The notes below the pieces were generated by a model. The model saw nothing but the letters and a program-made list of their open reading frames with translations. It made no database searches and was not told where the DNA came from. The translations under genes were made by a program, and so were the position numbers. A stretch of DNA of 64,000 nt from Nanosynbacter sp963524495 (GTDB lineage: Bacteria; Patescibacteriota; Saccharimonadia; Saccharimonadales; Saccharimonadaceae), in contig CP128407.1 in NCBI GenBank assembly GCA_046846435.1, forward strand, positions 558,001 through 622,000, read 5' to 3'. Below are positions 7,386-16,654 of the stretch, piece after piece; within the stretch, counting starts at the first letter, position 1; each line of letters begins with the position of its first letter.

Positions 7386-7757
7386 TTATTCTGGCGCCGG
7401 CTTGATAACGAAGGCGCTACTTACTATATAGTTTACCAGACTGAGTATGATTCCGGCAAGAATTGACGAGCCAAAACTCATGGATAATCCCGGCGCCAGT
7501 GCCAATGATATGTAAACCATGATGCCATTCACCACCAGCGTAAATAAACCGAGTGTGAGCAAGATCGCCGGTAGCGACAAAATGACAACGATCGGTTTTA
7601 AGATAGAGTTGACGATCGAAAAAATTAAACCAGCGAGGACAAACGTTGCCGTCGTCTCGACCACTGGCTCACTCGTCCCGAGAAGCCGCACCGCCACCCA
7701 GATGCCAACAGAATTAAGTATCCACCTGACAAAAAATATTGCAAATTGTCGTCTCAT
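7386..7757 (-). CDS. Phage holin family 4 / Mmp1-like membrane protein
   Basis: 123 residues with four hydrophobic helices: near 5-24, 34-52, 57-79 and 93-115. It resembles the broad family of small membrane proteins named after phage holin superfamily IV but common on bacterial chromosomes. No lysis gene is near, so a housekeeping membrane role is more likely than lysis. A TATAATG element on the minus strand lies about 12 nt before the ATG, so the leader is very short. It heads a run continuing into secG and the peptide-binding protein. Confidence 0.75.
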   Translation of the reverse strand: MRRQFAIFFVRWILNSVGIWVAVRLLGTSEPVVETTATFVLAGLIFSIVNSILKPIVVILSLPAILLTLGLFTLVVNGIMVYISLALAPGLSMSFGSSILAGIILSLVNYIVSSAFVIKPAPE

Positions 7758-7783
7758 GACTACATTTCATTATATCATATATG

Positions 7784-8152
7784 CTAGCAAGCGCCGTCGA
7801 CTACCTTGCGCTCAGTGCTCTTGATGTGCAGCTGGAGCTGCTGACGACTACTCGTCCCCTCAATGCAGATCGCGGCCGGCGTCGAACCAGACGGCGGGAT
7901 TGTCCGTACAGTGATTACGATATCTGGCGAGCCACTCTTGAATGACTGCGGCAATGTCGTTGGGTATGACCCTTTGAAGTTTTTTTCCTGCTCCGCCGCT
8001 GATAGCGCATTCTGTAGATCTGACGTTATAGCTTTACGCACCGTCTCTTTGCGCCACCCGTTATAACTGACGAGACCGATACCCGCCAAGATGCCGATAA
8101 CCACAACGACAATTAGTATTTCTATGACGGTAAATCCATACTTGCGACTCAT
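7784..8152 (-). CDS. Type IV pilin-like protein
   Basis: 122 residues beginning with a short class III leader: peptidase should cut after Gly6 in MSRKYGFTVIEILIVVVVIG, leaving Phe1 and Glu5 in their usual places. The N-terminal helix is followed by a small C-terminal domain with two cysteines near its end (ICIEGTSS and DGAC) that could form a loop disulfide. The ATG is 2 nt after the uvrC stop; a TATCAT element 7 nt upstream could be an internal leaderless promoter. The pilus ATPase is far away at 40-41.7 kb. Confidence 0.88.
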   Translation of the reverse strand: MSRKYGFTVIEILIVVVVIGILAGIGLVSYNGWRKETVRKAITSDLQNALSAAEQEKNFKGSYPTTLPQSFKSGSPDIVITVRTIPPSGSTPAAICIEGTSSRQQLQLHIKSTERKVVDGAC

Positions 8153-8154
8153 AC

Positions 8155-9738
8155 TTATGATGATAGCATAAGCATAATCTTTTTCGCTAGCTCTTTATCC
8201 ACGATTTTTTCCAGGTCGGTGAGTGAGGCATTCCGTATACGGCTGATGCTGCCAAATTTTTTCAGCAATTTCGCGCGGGTTTTTGGCCCCACGCCAGGAA
8301 TTTCCTCCAACTGATTTTTCGTTTGCTGCTGACGCTTCAGCACCGTGTGGTAGCTCACCGCAAAGCGGTGCGACTCGTCGCGGATGCGCTGGAACAGCTT
8401 GACGATGTCGGTTGCCGCAAGAGCATTGTCTTCTGCCTCGGGGTGTTCTTTATAATTCTGCTCAGTGCTAGCTCGTAAGTTTTTTGAATGCGAGCTGGCG
8501 TTACGCTGGTTTGGGTGTAAATTCACTATATAAACATCGCCGTCTTCGTGAATCGCGATATCTGACCGCGGCTGCGGCTGAACCTGTTTGATAAACGCCA
8601 TATCAACCTGCGAACCAGTTTTATACACCAGTAGTTCTTCCTCACGCTTGGCGATGCTGACAATCGGCACGGTTACACCACGCTCATCACGTGCTTTTAT
8701 AGCCGCCGCTAGCTGGCCTTTACCGCCGTCAATCAGTAGCAGATCAGGACGACCCCAGCTTTTCAGATTACGCTCACTCAGCCGGCGAAAAATCGTCTGA
8801 TGGATATTACCCGTGTCATCATTTTTCTCACTGACTTTGAATTTGCGGTACTCCGCCCGGTCGCTCGCGCCATTCGTAAATACCACCATACTGGCGACAA
8901 CTTGCCGCCCACTCATATGCGAAATGTCATAACCCTCAATGCGCGCTGGGATACCTTTTAGACCCAACAATTTCGCCAAATCAGCCAGCGCCTTGTCCTT
9001 AGAAATATCCAAAAACTCTTTGTCGCCAAAACAAACCCGCCGCTGTAGCTCCTGCATGGCGCGCAGTTTATTGCGAAGGTCGGCCGCCCGCTCAAAATCA
9101 TGCAGCCCAGCCGCCGTTTTCATGTCGCGCTCCAACTCGGCGGCGATAGCCTTACGGTTGCCTTTGATGTAGCTGATGAGCTTGCGTAAAGTAGCTTTGT
9201 AGGCGGCTGACCCATCACTCAGCCGCGGACTCAAACCTAAATCTTCATCCAATTTCGACTGCCCCGGACGGCGCTGCCTGGTCAAATACGGAAAAACCCG
9301 CCGCAAATAGCGCAGCGCTTTTTTCAAAGCAAAGCCATTATAGAACGGGCCAACATATTCCGCCCCATCATCAGCTGGATTACGCGTAAAACTGACGGTT
9401 GGCCACTCACTTTTCATGTCAATTCGCACATACATTTGCGATTTATCATCGCGCAGCAGTACGTTGTAACGCGGCATGTAACGTTTGACCATCTCGCTCT
9501 CCAGGAACAGTGCATCAACTTCGCTCTCGGTCTCAATCCAATCAGTATCAGCAATTTCCGCCACTAACGCCATGGTTTTATTATCCCGCCCGCGCGAATC
9601 TTGAAAATACTGGCGCACGCGGTTTTTCAGCACCGCCGCCTTGCCTACATAAATAATCTCGCCGCTGGCTGACTTGTGAAAATAGACGCCGGGAGTGCGC
9701 GGTAGGGTTTTGAGTTTTTGCTGCAACCGTTTATTCAC
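8155..9738 (-). CDS. uvrC: UvrABC system protein C
   Basis: Nuclease of nucleotide excision repair that cuts both sides of a lesion bound by UvrB. The GIY-YIG domain lies near residues 12-90 (GVYFHKSASGEIIYVGKA), a UVR motif near 203-235, the RNase H-like C-terminal nuclease from about 255 (IEGYDISHMSGRQVVASMVV and LLIDGGKGQL) and two helix-hairpin-helix motifs at the end (EIPGVGPKTRAKLLKKFGS). At 527 residues it is shorter than the E. coli protein. The usual ATG at 9747 sits inside the TATAAT box; GTG at 9738 lies 7 nt after it and is chosen. Confidence 0.95.
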   Translation of the reverse strand: MNKRLQQKLKTLPRTPGVYFHKSASGEIIYVGKAAVLKNRVRQYFQDSRGRDNKTMALVAEIADTDWIETESEVDALFLESEMVKRYMPRYNVLLRDDKSQMYVRIDMKSEWPTVSFTRNPADDGAEYVGPFYNGFALKKALRYLRRVFPYLTRQRRPGQSKLDEDLGLSPRLSDGSAAYKATLRKLISYIKGNRKAIAAELERDMKTAAGLHDFERAADLRNKLRAMQELQRRVCFGDKEFLDISKDKALADLAKLLGLKGIPARIEGYDISHMSGRQVVASMVVFTNGASDRAEYRKFKVSEKNDDTGNIHQTIFRRLSERNLKSWGRPDLLLIDGGKGQLAAAIKARDERGVTVPIVSIAKREEELLVYKTGSQVDMAFIKQVQPQPRSDIAIHEDGDVYIVNLHPNQRNASSHSKNLRASTEQNYKEHPEAEDNALAATDIVKLFQRIRDESHRFAVSYHTVLKRQQQTKNQLEEIPGVGPKTRAKLLKKFGSISRIRNASLTDLEKIVDKELAKKIMLMLSS

Positions 9739-9745
9739 AGCTACC

Positions 9746-9751
9746 ATTATA
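9746..9751 (-). promoter_or_regulatory. -10 box, leaderless uvrC
   Basis: TATAAT on the minus strand ending 7 nt before GTG 9738. The upstream in-frame ATG (9745-9747) overlaps the hexamer and so should not be transcribed. Confidence 0.65.
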
Positions 9752-9759
9752 TCAAGCGA

Positions 9760-10563
9760 TCACGTCTTGCCGACAAAACCACTGAGTACGCCATCCAGTT
9801 CGCCTTGAGCAAGTCGTACCGCCCACTCTTGACGCTCAAGGAATGATAGCAATCCAGCCTTTAGCCCAAACCAGCCTAACTTTTTTCTAGCTTCGGCAAC
9901 TTTTTTTGATTGTTCCCTGAACGTATAATACTGATCACGACAATCTTGCGGAATATCTGAAATTTTGTGGTTTGGCATTATAACATTTACTAATTCCTCA
10001 ACTTTTTCTTTGTCTTTTGGACGCCAGCCGGTAATTGAACGACATCCATACGCTCCTAATTGAGCAATTGGATTAAGGATAGCGCATACTGTCTCGCCAT
10101 CTCTCTTCACAAGCCACTGATCAAGACTAGATGAAGGAATTTCCGTCTCAATACCGCCAAGGCGCCAGTATAGACGACCTTCATCATCAATATAACGATC
10201 ACCGACGAAATCAAATATACCACGACGATTTTTTTCGTATGGATTAAGTCCAAAGGTTGAAATTACTAACTTATCACCGATAGCATCGGTCATTTCCCGC
10301 TGACAACCCTTCACAACAACCTTATCTGTGCTTTGCACTAATGTATCAAGGTCTCGCACCGTACCATTTTCACGTAAACACGGTAAGCACACACCGCCAG
10401 GCAGATACACAACGTGATTGTCCCAATCAATTTCGGCAGCGTTGGTAACTGCATGTAGACCCAGCCCGCCGACAACGTTATACGGAAATTCGCGATCTTC
10501 CATTCTATCATGAATGCTGTGTTCTACCAGCAGTGGGTATATATTTTCTGAAACTTCACTCAT
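9760..10563 (-). CDS. Putative nucleotidyltransferase-fold protein
   Basis: 267 residues, family not firmly recognised. The N-terminus has a layout like nucleotidyltransferases: VVGGLGLHAV near 27-36, then an acidic pair in GTVRDLDTLV near 67-76. Later conserved-looking pieces are YWRLGGIETEIPS and NPIAQLGAYGCRSITGWRPK. A basic helical C-terminus follows. It starts 18 nt after the stop of the YedJ-type HD hydrolase, with AAGGAC as Shine-Dalgarno, so the two form an operon. A pairing of nucleotide-transferring and nucleotide-hydrolysing enzymes is suggested but unproven. Confidence 0.5.
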   Translation of the reverse strand: MSEVSENIYPLLVEHSIHDRMEDREFPYNVVGGLGLHAVTNAAEIDWDNHVVYLPGGVCLPCLRENGTVRDLDTLVQSTDKVVVKGCQREMTDAIGDKLVISTFGLNPYEKNRRGIFDFVGDRYIDDEGRLYWRLGGIETEIPSSSLDQWLVKRDGETVCAILNPIAQLGAYGCRSITGWRPKDKEKVEELVNVIMPNHKISDIPQDCRDQYYTFREQSKKVAEARKKLGWFGLKAGLLSFLERQEWAVRLAQGELDGVLSGFVGKT

Positions 10564-10581
10564 ACTATAGTCCTTGTCCGC

Positions 10582-11319
10582 CTATTGTAAATCATTTGCC
10601 TTAGTTATATCAAGTAAATACCCTTCCAAAAACTCACTCCACTCCGGCACATTCTTTTCGCGGAAATAGGCACGAAGGAAATCAACCATAACGTGCTGAC
10701 GCTTCCTCGCTTCTATTCGCCCCGGCTCCGTTAGCATCAAATCTTTCAGTTTCAGCAGCTTTTCAAAAAAGTGATTAATAAAGCCGTCGGTATCATGCGT
10801 GTTACCGCTAACGTCGTATTCGTGCGCCGCTAGATCAACATTTGGCCAAACCGTGGGGTCAAAAATCCGCCCGCCGTGATGGCAAGCATAGACCAGCGCC
10901 CGTTCAATACCGACCGCACCAATAGCATCGCACATGTCAGCGTCAGACACTAGCTGCCCCGCCAGCCGCTGCGGCTGCTGGCCGTTCAGCCGTTTACTAT
11001 AACCAATCGCCGCAATATTTTCTAATATCGCCTGACATAAGTCAGCGGCCACTCCCGCCTCTGCCATACTATTGACCGCGTTCGTCAATTTCTCTGCCTG
11101 CGCCTTGCCGACTAGTTTGTAGTCGTCGACGTCATGCAGCCAAGCCGTCAATAGCACTTCGTGTAGATCTACCGGCTCATTACATTCGCTCACAAAACGC
11201 TCCGCCAGCAGTGCCACCCGCTCAACGTGATCATCAGCATGACCTGATGGATCGCCGCCTAATATGTCACGCACGTTATTTTTTATTGTCTCAAGTTGAG
11301 CTATCTGCCATTCGTCCAT
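10582..11319 (-). CDS. HD-domain phosphohydrolase, YedJ-like
   Basis: Metal-dependent phosphohydrolase of 245 residues. Metal ligands are visible: H31 in DDHVERV, H62-D63 in WLHDVDDYK, and the aspartate in SDADMCDAIGAVG near 125-137. The C-terminal NHFFEKLLKLKDLM and FLRAYF segments match the YedJ-type layout; the true substrate of that family is not settled. A paralogue lies at 54071-54784. The ATG follows a TACAAT box by 6 nt (leaderless) and diverges from thrE with about 80 nt between. It is first in an operon with the nucleotidyltransferase-like gene. Confidence 0.88.
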   Translation of the reverse strand: MDEWQIAQLETIKNNVRDILGGDPSGHADDHVERVALLAERFVSECNEPVDLHEVLLTAWLHDVDDYKLVGKAQAEKLTNAVNSMAEAGVAADLCQAILENIAAIGYSKRLNGQQPQRLAGQLVSDADMCDAIGAVGIERALVYACHHGGRIFDPTVWPNVDLAAHEYDVSGNTHDTDGFINHFFEKLLKLKDLMLTEPGRIEARKRQHVMVDFLRAYFREKNVPEWSEFLEGYLLDITKANDLQ

Positions 11320-11325
11320 AAGGTT

Positions 11326-11331
11326 ATTGTA
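11326..11331 (-). promoter_or_regulatory. -10 box, leaderless HD hydrolase
   Basis: TACAAT on the minus strand ending 6 nt before ATG 11319. Confidence 0.65.
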
Positions 11332-11385
11332 TCACCCATGTAGACCTTGACCCACTAAACTATTTTCATTTTAGCCAAGAGGCGC

Positions 11386-11391
11386 TATAGT
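11386..11391 (+). promoter_or_regulatory. -10 box, leaderless thrE-like gene
   Basis: TATAGT ending 6 nt before GTG 11398. Confidence 0.65.
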
Positions 11392-11397
11392 AGTGAT

Positions 11398-12816
11398 GTG
11401 AAAACAACCGTCAAAAGAAAAGTACCTGAATTTATCAAGCGATCACTGGGACGAATTCCACGATTGCCAACGCCAGAGCCCATTTGGCAATTAGATAAAA
11501 TCGACGAGAGCCTGACGCCGAACATGCGAGCGCTGCGGATGACGATGACAATCGCCGAGGAACTACTGGCGATGGGGGTGGCTGCTCGGGACGTCGTGCA
11601 TATGGCGTTGGGGATCACTGGCACGTACTGTAGGCGACGGGTTCATATTGATATCAGCTCAACGCTCATTACCATATCTCAAGATCGCGGCTCTGAGCGC
11701 GAACCGCTCACGTTGGTGCGAACGATCACGTTGAAGTATGTCAATTACCAAACGATCCAAGCATTGCAAAACCTCGCCCTCGTGATTCGCGACCATCACT
11801 TACCACTAGCAGAGGCTGAGAGACGAACCGAGGAGTTATTGACAAATCGACGGGAACATTCACGCTGGATCGTCTGCCTGGCGGGCGGTGGCGTGTCGAT
11901 GGGCGTGGTGATTTTATTTAACGGCTCAATCCTGATGAGCGGGCTGGCGTTTGTGATGGGCTTCGTGGCGACGGCGACAATGAGGATTCTGGACAAATGG
12001 GGTCTCGCAACATTTTACCTGCAAATCATTACCGCACTCCTAATCACCCTGGCGGCGGGTGCTGCCCAGTGGCTGAATGGCTGGCTGGGCTGGCAGGTTG
12101 ATACGACGATGCTAGTGATCAGCGGTATCGTACTGTTGGTGGCGGGACTGATGATCGTTGGCGCCTTTCAGGATGCGATTGACGAATATTACGTGACGGC
12201 AAATGCCCGGCTACTACGGGTGACCATGGCGACGATGGGTATCGTTGTCGGCGTGATGACCGGGCTATACATCATTCAGCGATTTGGCATTAGTTTTCCA
12301 ACGACGCCGGATCGGCTGGGACTAGCGGCAGACATACGGGCACAGTACTTGGGGGCGCTGATCATTGCCGCTGGTTTCGCGGCCGGCAATCACGCGCGTT
12401 TGTTCGGAATGCTGATTGCCGGCGGTGTTGGCGTGTTGGGATGGTGGGTGTCAAGTACGCTAATTGGGTCACTCGGAGTTGTCATCGCCAGCGGCGCCGC
12501 AGCAACAGTAGTCGGATTGACGGCGGTACTCGCGTCCCGACTATGGCGCTTTCCTTCAGTGGCCATTATCGCTGCTGGCATCGTACCGCTGGTGCCGGGC
12601 TTGTCGCTCTACAACGGATTGATGGGTGTGATAGAGAATCCGCCAACCGACCCTGAATTTTTACTGTCACTGGCCGTCCTCGCACGAGCTATCATGATCG
12701 GCGTGGCCATCGCCATCGGTGCATCGCTTGGTAATATGATCGGCCGACCAGTACGGCGCGGTATGATTCGCTGGTATAATAAGCTCCTGCGACGACGAGA
12801 GCTTAACATTCAATAA
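11398..12816 (+). CDS. Threonine/serine exporter (ThrE) family protein
   Basis: 472 residues. The soluble N-terminal part of the DUF1212 domain (about 30-150, with LLAMGVAARDVV and TYCRRRVHID) precedes roughly ten membrane helices from residue 155 to 460, covering DUF1212 and the following DUF3815-like half in a single chain. Family members export threonine and serine; whether this one does is inferred. GTG at 11398 lies 6 nt after the -10 box, so translation is leaderless. The 3' end overlaps the end of dnaE on the other strand by 7 nt. Confidence 0.87.
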   Translation: MKTTVKRKVPEFIKRSLGRIPRLPTPEPIWQLDKIDESLTPNMRALRMTMTIAEELLAMGVAARDVVHMALGITGTYCRRRVHIDISSTLITISQDRGSEREPLTLVRTITLKYVNYQTIQALQNLALVIRDHHLPLAEAERRTEELLTNRREHSRWIVCLAGGGVSMGVVILFNGSILMSGLAFVMGFVATATMRILDKWGLATFYLQIITALLITLAAGAAQWLNGWLGWQVDTTMLVISGIVLLVAGLMIVGAFQDAIDEYYVTANARLLRVTMATMGIVVGVMTGLYIIQRFGISFPTTPDRLGLAADIRAQYLGALIIAAGFAAGNHARLFGMLIAGGVGVLGWWVSSTLIGSLGVVIASGAAATVVGLTAVLASRLWRFPSVAIIAAGIVPLVPGLSLYNGLMGVIENPPTDPEFLLSLAVLARAIMIGVAIAIGASLGNMIGRPVRRGMIRWYNKLLRRRELNIQ

Positions 12817-15800
12817 GCCCGGGGAATACTCTTTTTCAAGACTACACACTCGTCGCCCAGTGTCTGACGCAGCTGATCCATCAGCTGGTCGCCAGCCTCA
12901 ACACGAAACGGCATGCGCATGGCGGATTTATTGGCCTCACCCAGCACCAACACCACATCAGTTACGCCAGCGTATGCGGAGCAGAGTGACTTGAGCGCTA
13001 CTAGTTTATCATGGTCGCTCGGGTTTTTGATATGAAGAAATAGCTTTTCTGTCTCGGGCACGGCGTGCGTGGCCGCTGGACGCGGCGTGTTTGTCGTGTC
13101 GGCCGTTTTTTTTGACTTCGTGTTCGCCCCTTGTGTTGTTGATACTCGGGCTGCGCCTGCTCGCTGAGTCGTTTGAGTTCGAAATGCCGTACGCCGCTCT
13201 TGCTTGACCTTGCTACTCACCCTTGGCGCTTCCATTTTACGGCCGGTCGACTGATACTGCCGGAGGTCATCGTCAGAAATCAGTTCAATTTCATCAGCAA
13301 TCATCTTGCTCTCTGATCCCAAATTACCATCCCGATCGCGGGCTGAGTTTTTGCCGGTCACCCGAATGACAGCGTCCTGGACGAGCTTGGCGCCGACTTG
13401 CTCATATAAATTCGGAAAAACGATAACTTCGCCCTCGCCAAACTTATCTTCGACCCCAACGAATGCCATCTTGCTGCCTGACTTGGTAACGATGGTGCGC
13501 ACCGTCGTGATGATACCACCAATTGTCATCAGGCGACCGTCGTATTCTGGCACCAGCTGCGTTAATGGCTGCGCTTGCTCACTCAGATATGTTTCATACG
13601 CATCGAGCGGGTGCGCCGAAATATACAGCCCCATCAGCTCGCGCTCCCACATCAGCCGCTCTTTGTTGGTGTGTTTGGCCGGCGCCGGCTGTAGCTGCAT
13701 CGTTGGCTGAACATCAGCCGACTCATCACCAAGCATACCAAACAGGTCAGTCTGCCCCGACGCGGCCTCTTTCTGAGTTTTTTGAGCAAAGGCGACAATG
13801 GTATCAAGATTAAATAATAAATCAGACCGATCACCAAAGCTATCAAAGGCACCAGTTTTGATCAGCGACTCCCAAGCCTTGCGGTTAAACTTGCTGGTCG
13901 ACACTCGCTTGGCAAAATCTTCGACCGACTTGAACGGGCCATCAGCCTCGCGAGCACGAATAATTTCTTCCACCGCGCCGACACCGACGCCCTTGACCGC
14001 TGCCATACCAAAACGAATCTTCTTTTCATTAGGCACCACCGCGAACTCGACGAATGATTCATTGACGTCCGGGTTGAGCACTTCAATGCCCATGTGCTTA
14101 CACTCGGTCATCTCGATGGCCAGACGTTCGGTGTCGTCCTGGTCACTGGTCATCAGCGCCGCCATAAACGCGTCAGGATAATGCGCCTTGAGGTACGCCG
14201 TCCAGTAGGCGATCAAGCCATAACACGCCGCGTGCGACTTATTGAAACAGTAGTTAGCAAATTCTTCCAGCGCGTCCCAGAATTGCTCGGCAATTTCCTT
14301 GGTCGCGCCACCGACCTTGACCGCGCCTTCGACAAATTCCGGCTTGACCTTTTTCATCAGGTCAATTTTCTTTTTACCCACTGCTTTACGTAGGGTGTCG
14401 GCTTGACCGCCAGTAAAGCCGCACCACTCTTTGGAAATCTGCATAAATTGTTCCTGATAAACCAAAATGCCGTACGTATTCTTCAACGAGTTTTCCATAC
14501 CGGGGTGCAAGTAGGTGATTTCTTCTTCACCGTGTTTACGCTTGATGAATGAGTCGATAAACTGCATCGGCCCCGGGCGGTACAGGGCCACCATGGCGAT
14601 GATGTCTTCAAAGACACTCGGTTTGAGCTCGCGCAGGTACCGCTTCATGCCAGCCGATTCCAACTGGAACACACCGGTGGTGTCACCGCGCTGGAATAAT
14701 TTGTAGGTTGCTTCATCATCCAGTGGCAAGTGCGACAGATCAATATCCGTTTTGTAAACTTTGCGAATAATACGCAGGGCGTTGTTAATGATGGACAGGT
14801 TAGACAAGCCCAAAAAGTCCATCTTCAGCAGCCCGAGCTCTTCAACCGGACCCATGGGATACTGCGTCGCCACCACACCCTTTTGCGCCATCTCGAGCGG
14901 CACATATTTCACCAAGTCATCCGGCGCAATCACCACGCCAGCAGCGTGCACACCATGCGAACGAATGGTTCCCTCCAGCTGCGAGGCAAAATCATAGACG
15001 GTTTTGGCGGTCGGGTTGCTTTCATATTCTTTCTTGAGATCAGGGTCTTCCTCCAGCGACTTTTTGATGGGTACATGACGACCCTGGACGGGTGGCGGAA
15101 TGAGCTTGGCCAGCCGGTCAGACTCGCCATATGGCACTTGCAGCACCCGCGCCACGTCACGCACCGAAGCGCGCGCCGCCATGGTACCAAAGGTACAGAT
15201 GTTAGCCACTCGTTCTGAGCCATATTTCTTGGCGCAATATTCGATCACCTCGCCGCGGCGGGTATCTTGAATGTCGATGTCGATGTCAGGCATGGAGATA
15301 CGGTCGGGGTTGAGAAATCGCTCGAACAGCAGGTCATAATGCAGCGGATCAAGGTCAGTGATATTCAGCGCATAGGCGATGATTGAGCCAGCTGCCGAAC
15401 CACGTCCTGGCCCAAAAATAATCCCTTGAGATTTACCCCAGTTGATAAAGTCCTGGACGATGAGAAAGTAACCGTTATAGCCCATCTTGTCGAGCACGCC
15501 AAACTCCATGTCTAGCCGCTCGATTTGATCGTCAGACAACATCGCACGCAGCTCGTCGTTTGGCAATTTCTTGGCGTCCTCCAGCTTCATGCCAGCGTAG
15601 CGCGCCGCCATACCGCTATACACCAGATGATCCAGATATTCTTTTTCGGACTCACCGTTTGGCGTTGGGAATTTCGGGATGAGAATATCACCCAGCTTAA
15701 TTTCCACGTCACACCGATCGGCGATGGCCTTGGTGTTGGCAATTGCTTGAGGGTTGGTTGTTTGCCACCGCGAAATGATGTCTTCTGGTGTGGTCAAATG

Positions 15801-16604
15801 GAGCTCAAAATCCTTCAAACTCATCCGCTTTTCATCACTCAAATACGCACCGGTACCAACGCATAGCAGAATCTCATGCGCCTCTTGGTCTTCGTGATTC
15901 AGATAATGGCCGTCGCTGGTCACTACACAGGGAATGTCCAGTTCCTTGCTGATGCGCTCAATGTAATCATTGACCTTTTTCTGCTCCGGCCAGTGACTGC
16001 GAGCTTCGGGGTGACCATGGTCTTGGAGCTCCATGTAGTATCGGTCGCCAAACACTGACTTGTACCAGCCAGCAATTTCCTTAGCTTTTTCATAATCATC
16101 ATTACGCAAATTCTCGCCCAGCTCACCACCGATACAGCCGGACATACAGATGATGCCTTCATTGTATTGCTCCAGCAATTCGTGGTCAATACGCGGTTTG
16201 TAATAGACGCCTTCAAGGTTGGCGATAGTACTGAGCTGCATCAGGTTTTGATAACCCTTGTGGTTCATGGCCAGCAGCGTCAAGTGATAACGTGCCTTGT
16301 CCTTGGCTGGGTCACGGTCGTGACGAGTGCGCGCCGCTACGTAGGTTTCGATGCCGATGATTGGCTTAATGCCAGCGCTCTTAGCGGCTTTATAAAACTC
16401 AATCGCACCCGACATCGTACCGTGGTCGGTAATGGCACAGGCCTCCATACCCAGCTCCTTCACCCGAGCCACCATATCAGGAATTTTGGTTAATCCATCG
16501 AGCAGTGAGTGGTGGGTGTGATTATGTAGGTGCACGTAATCAGACGGCTGCAACGCGGCCGCGGCTTGAGCTGAAGCTGTCGTGTTTTTCGTAGCTATCA
16601 TCAT
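12810..16604 (-). CDS. dnaE: DNA polymerase III alpha subunit
   Basis: Replicative polymerase, 1264 residues. The PHP domain begins HLHNHTHHSLLDG near residue 25, the palm carries FGPGRGSAAGS and the catalytic aspartates of MPDIDIDIQDTRRG, followed by fingers with LYRPGPMQFIDSF and a YCFNKSHAACYG motif, helix-hairpin-helix, and an OB fold (LMTIGGIITTVRTIVTKSG). A basic low-complexity linker of about 70 residues before a final small domain makes it longer than usual. Start ATG 16604 is preceded in frame by TAG. The Shine-Dalgarno AGGAGG (16625-16630) is 20 nt away, but a hairpin between them shortens the gap. Last gene of the gatC run. Confidence 0.97.
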   Translation of the reverse strand: MMIATKNTTASAQAAAALQPSDYVHLHNHTHHSLLDGLTKIPDMVARVKELGMEACAITDHGTMSGAIEFYKAAKSAGIKPIIGIETYVAARTRHDRDPAKDKARYHLTLLAMNHKGYQNLMQLSTIANLEGVYYKPRIDHELLEQYNEGIICMSGCIGGELGENLRNDDYEKAKEIAGWYKSVFGDRYYMELQDHGHPEARSHWPEQKKVNDYIERISKELDIPCVVTSDGHYLNHEDQEAHEILLCVGTGAYLSDEKRMSLKDFELHLTTPEDIISRWQTTNPQAIANTKAIADRCDVEIKLGDILIPKFPTPNGESEKEYLDHLVYSGMAARYAGMKLEDAKKLPNDELRAMLSDDQIERLDMEFGVLDKMGYNGYFLIVQDFINWGKSQGIIFGPGRGSAAGSIIAYALNITDLDPLHYDLLFERFLNPDRISMPDIDIDIQDTRRGEVIEYCAKKYGSERVANICTFGTMAARASVRDVARVLQVPYGESDRLAKLIPPPVQGRHVPIKKSLEEDPDLKKEYESNPTAKTVYDFASQLEGTIRSHGVHAAGVVIAPDDLVKYVPLEMAQKGVVATQYPMGPVEELGLLKMDFLGLSNLSIINNALRIIRKVYKTDIDLSHLPLDDEATYKLFQRGDTTGVFQLESAGMKRYLRELKPSVFEDIIAMVALYRPGPMQFIDSFIKRKHGEEEITYLHPGMENSLKNTYGILVYQEQFMQISKEWCGFTGGQADTLRKAVGKKKIDLMKKVKPEFVEGAVKVGGATKEIAEQFWDALEEFANYCFNKSHAACYGLIAYWTAYLKAHYPDAFMAALMTSDQDDTERLAIEMTECKHMGIEVLNPDVNESFVEFAVVPNEKKIRFGMAAVKGVGVGAVEEIIRAREADGPFKSVEDFAKRVSTSKFNRKAWESLIKTGAFDSFGDRSDLLFNLDTIVAFAQKTQKEAASGQTDLFGMLGDESADVQPTMQLQPAPAKHTNKERLMWERELMGLYISAHPLDAYETYLSEQAQPLTQLVPEYDGRLMTIGGIITTVRTIVTKSGSKMAFVGVEDKFGEGEVIVFPNLYEQVGAKLVQDAVIRVTGKNSARDRDGNLGSESKMIADEIELISDDDLRQYQSTGRKMEAPRVSSKVKQERRTAFRTQTTQRAGAARVSTTQGANTKSKKTADTTNTPRPAATHAVPETEKLFLHIKNPSDHDKLVALKSLCSAYAGVTDVVLVLGEANKSAMRMPFRVEAGDQLMDQLRQTLGDECVVLKKSIPRAY

Positions 16605-16609
16605 CTATG

Positions 16610-16630
16610 ACGCCCTGGGCGTTACCTCCT
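16610..16630 (-). promoter_or_regulatory. Shine-Dalgarno plus spacer hairpin of dnaE
   Basis: AGGAGG at 16625-16630 is followed by ACGCC-CAG-GGCGT (16610-16622), a perfect 5-bp hairpin. Folding leaves about 7 effective nucleotides to the ATG, a normal spacing. Confidence 0.5.
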
Positions 16631-16654
16631 ATTTTCCTTACTCAGTATAGCATG

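Noticed and set aside
7386..7757. Phage lysis holin
   Set aside because: The family name is historical; no endolysin or phage gene is near and the gene precedes secG.
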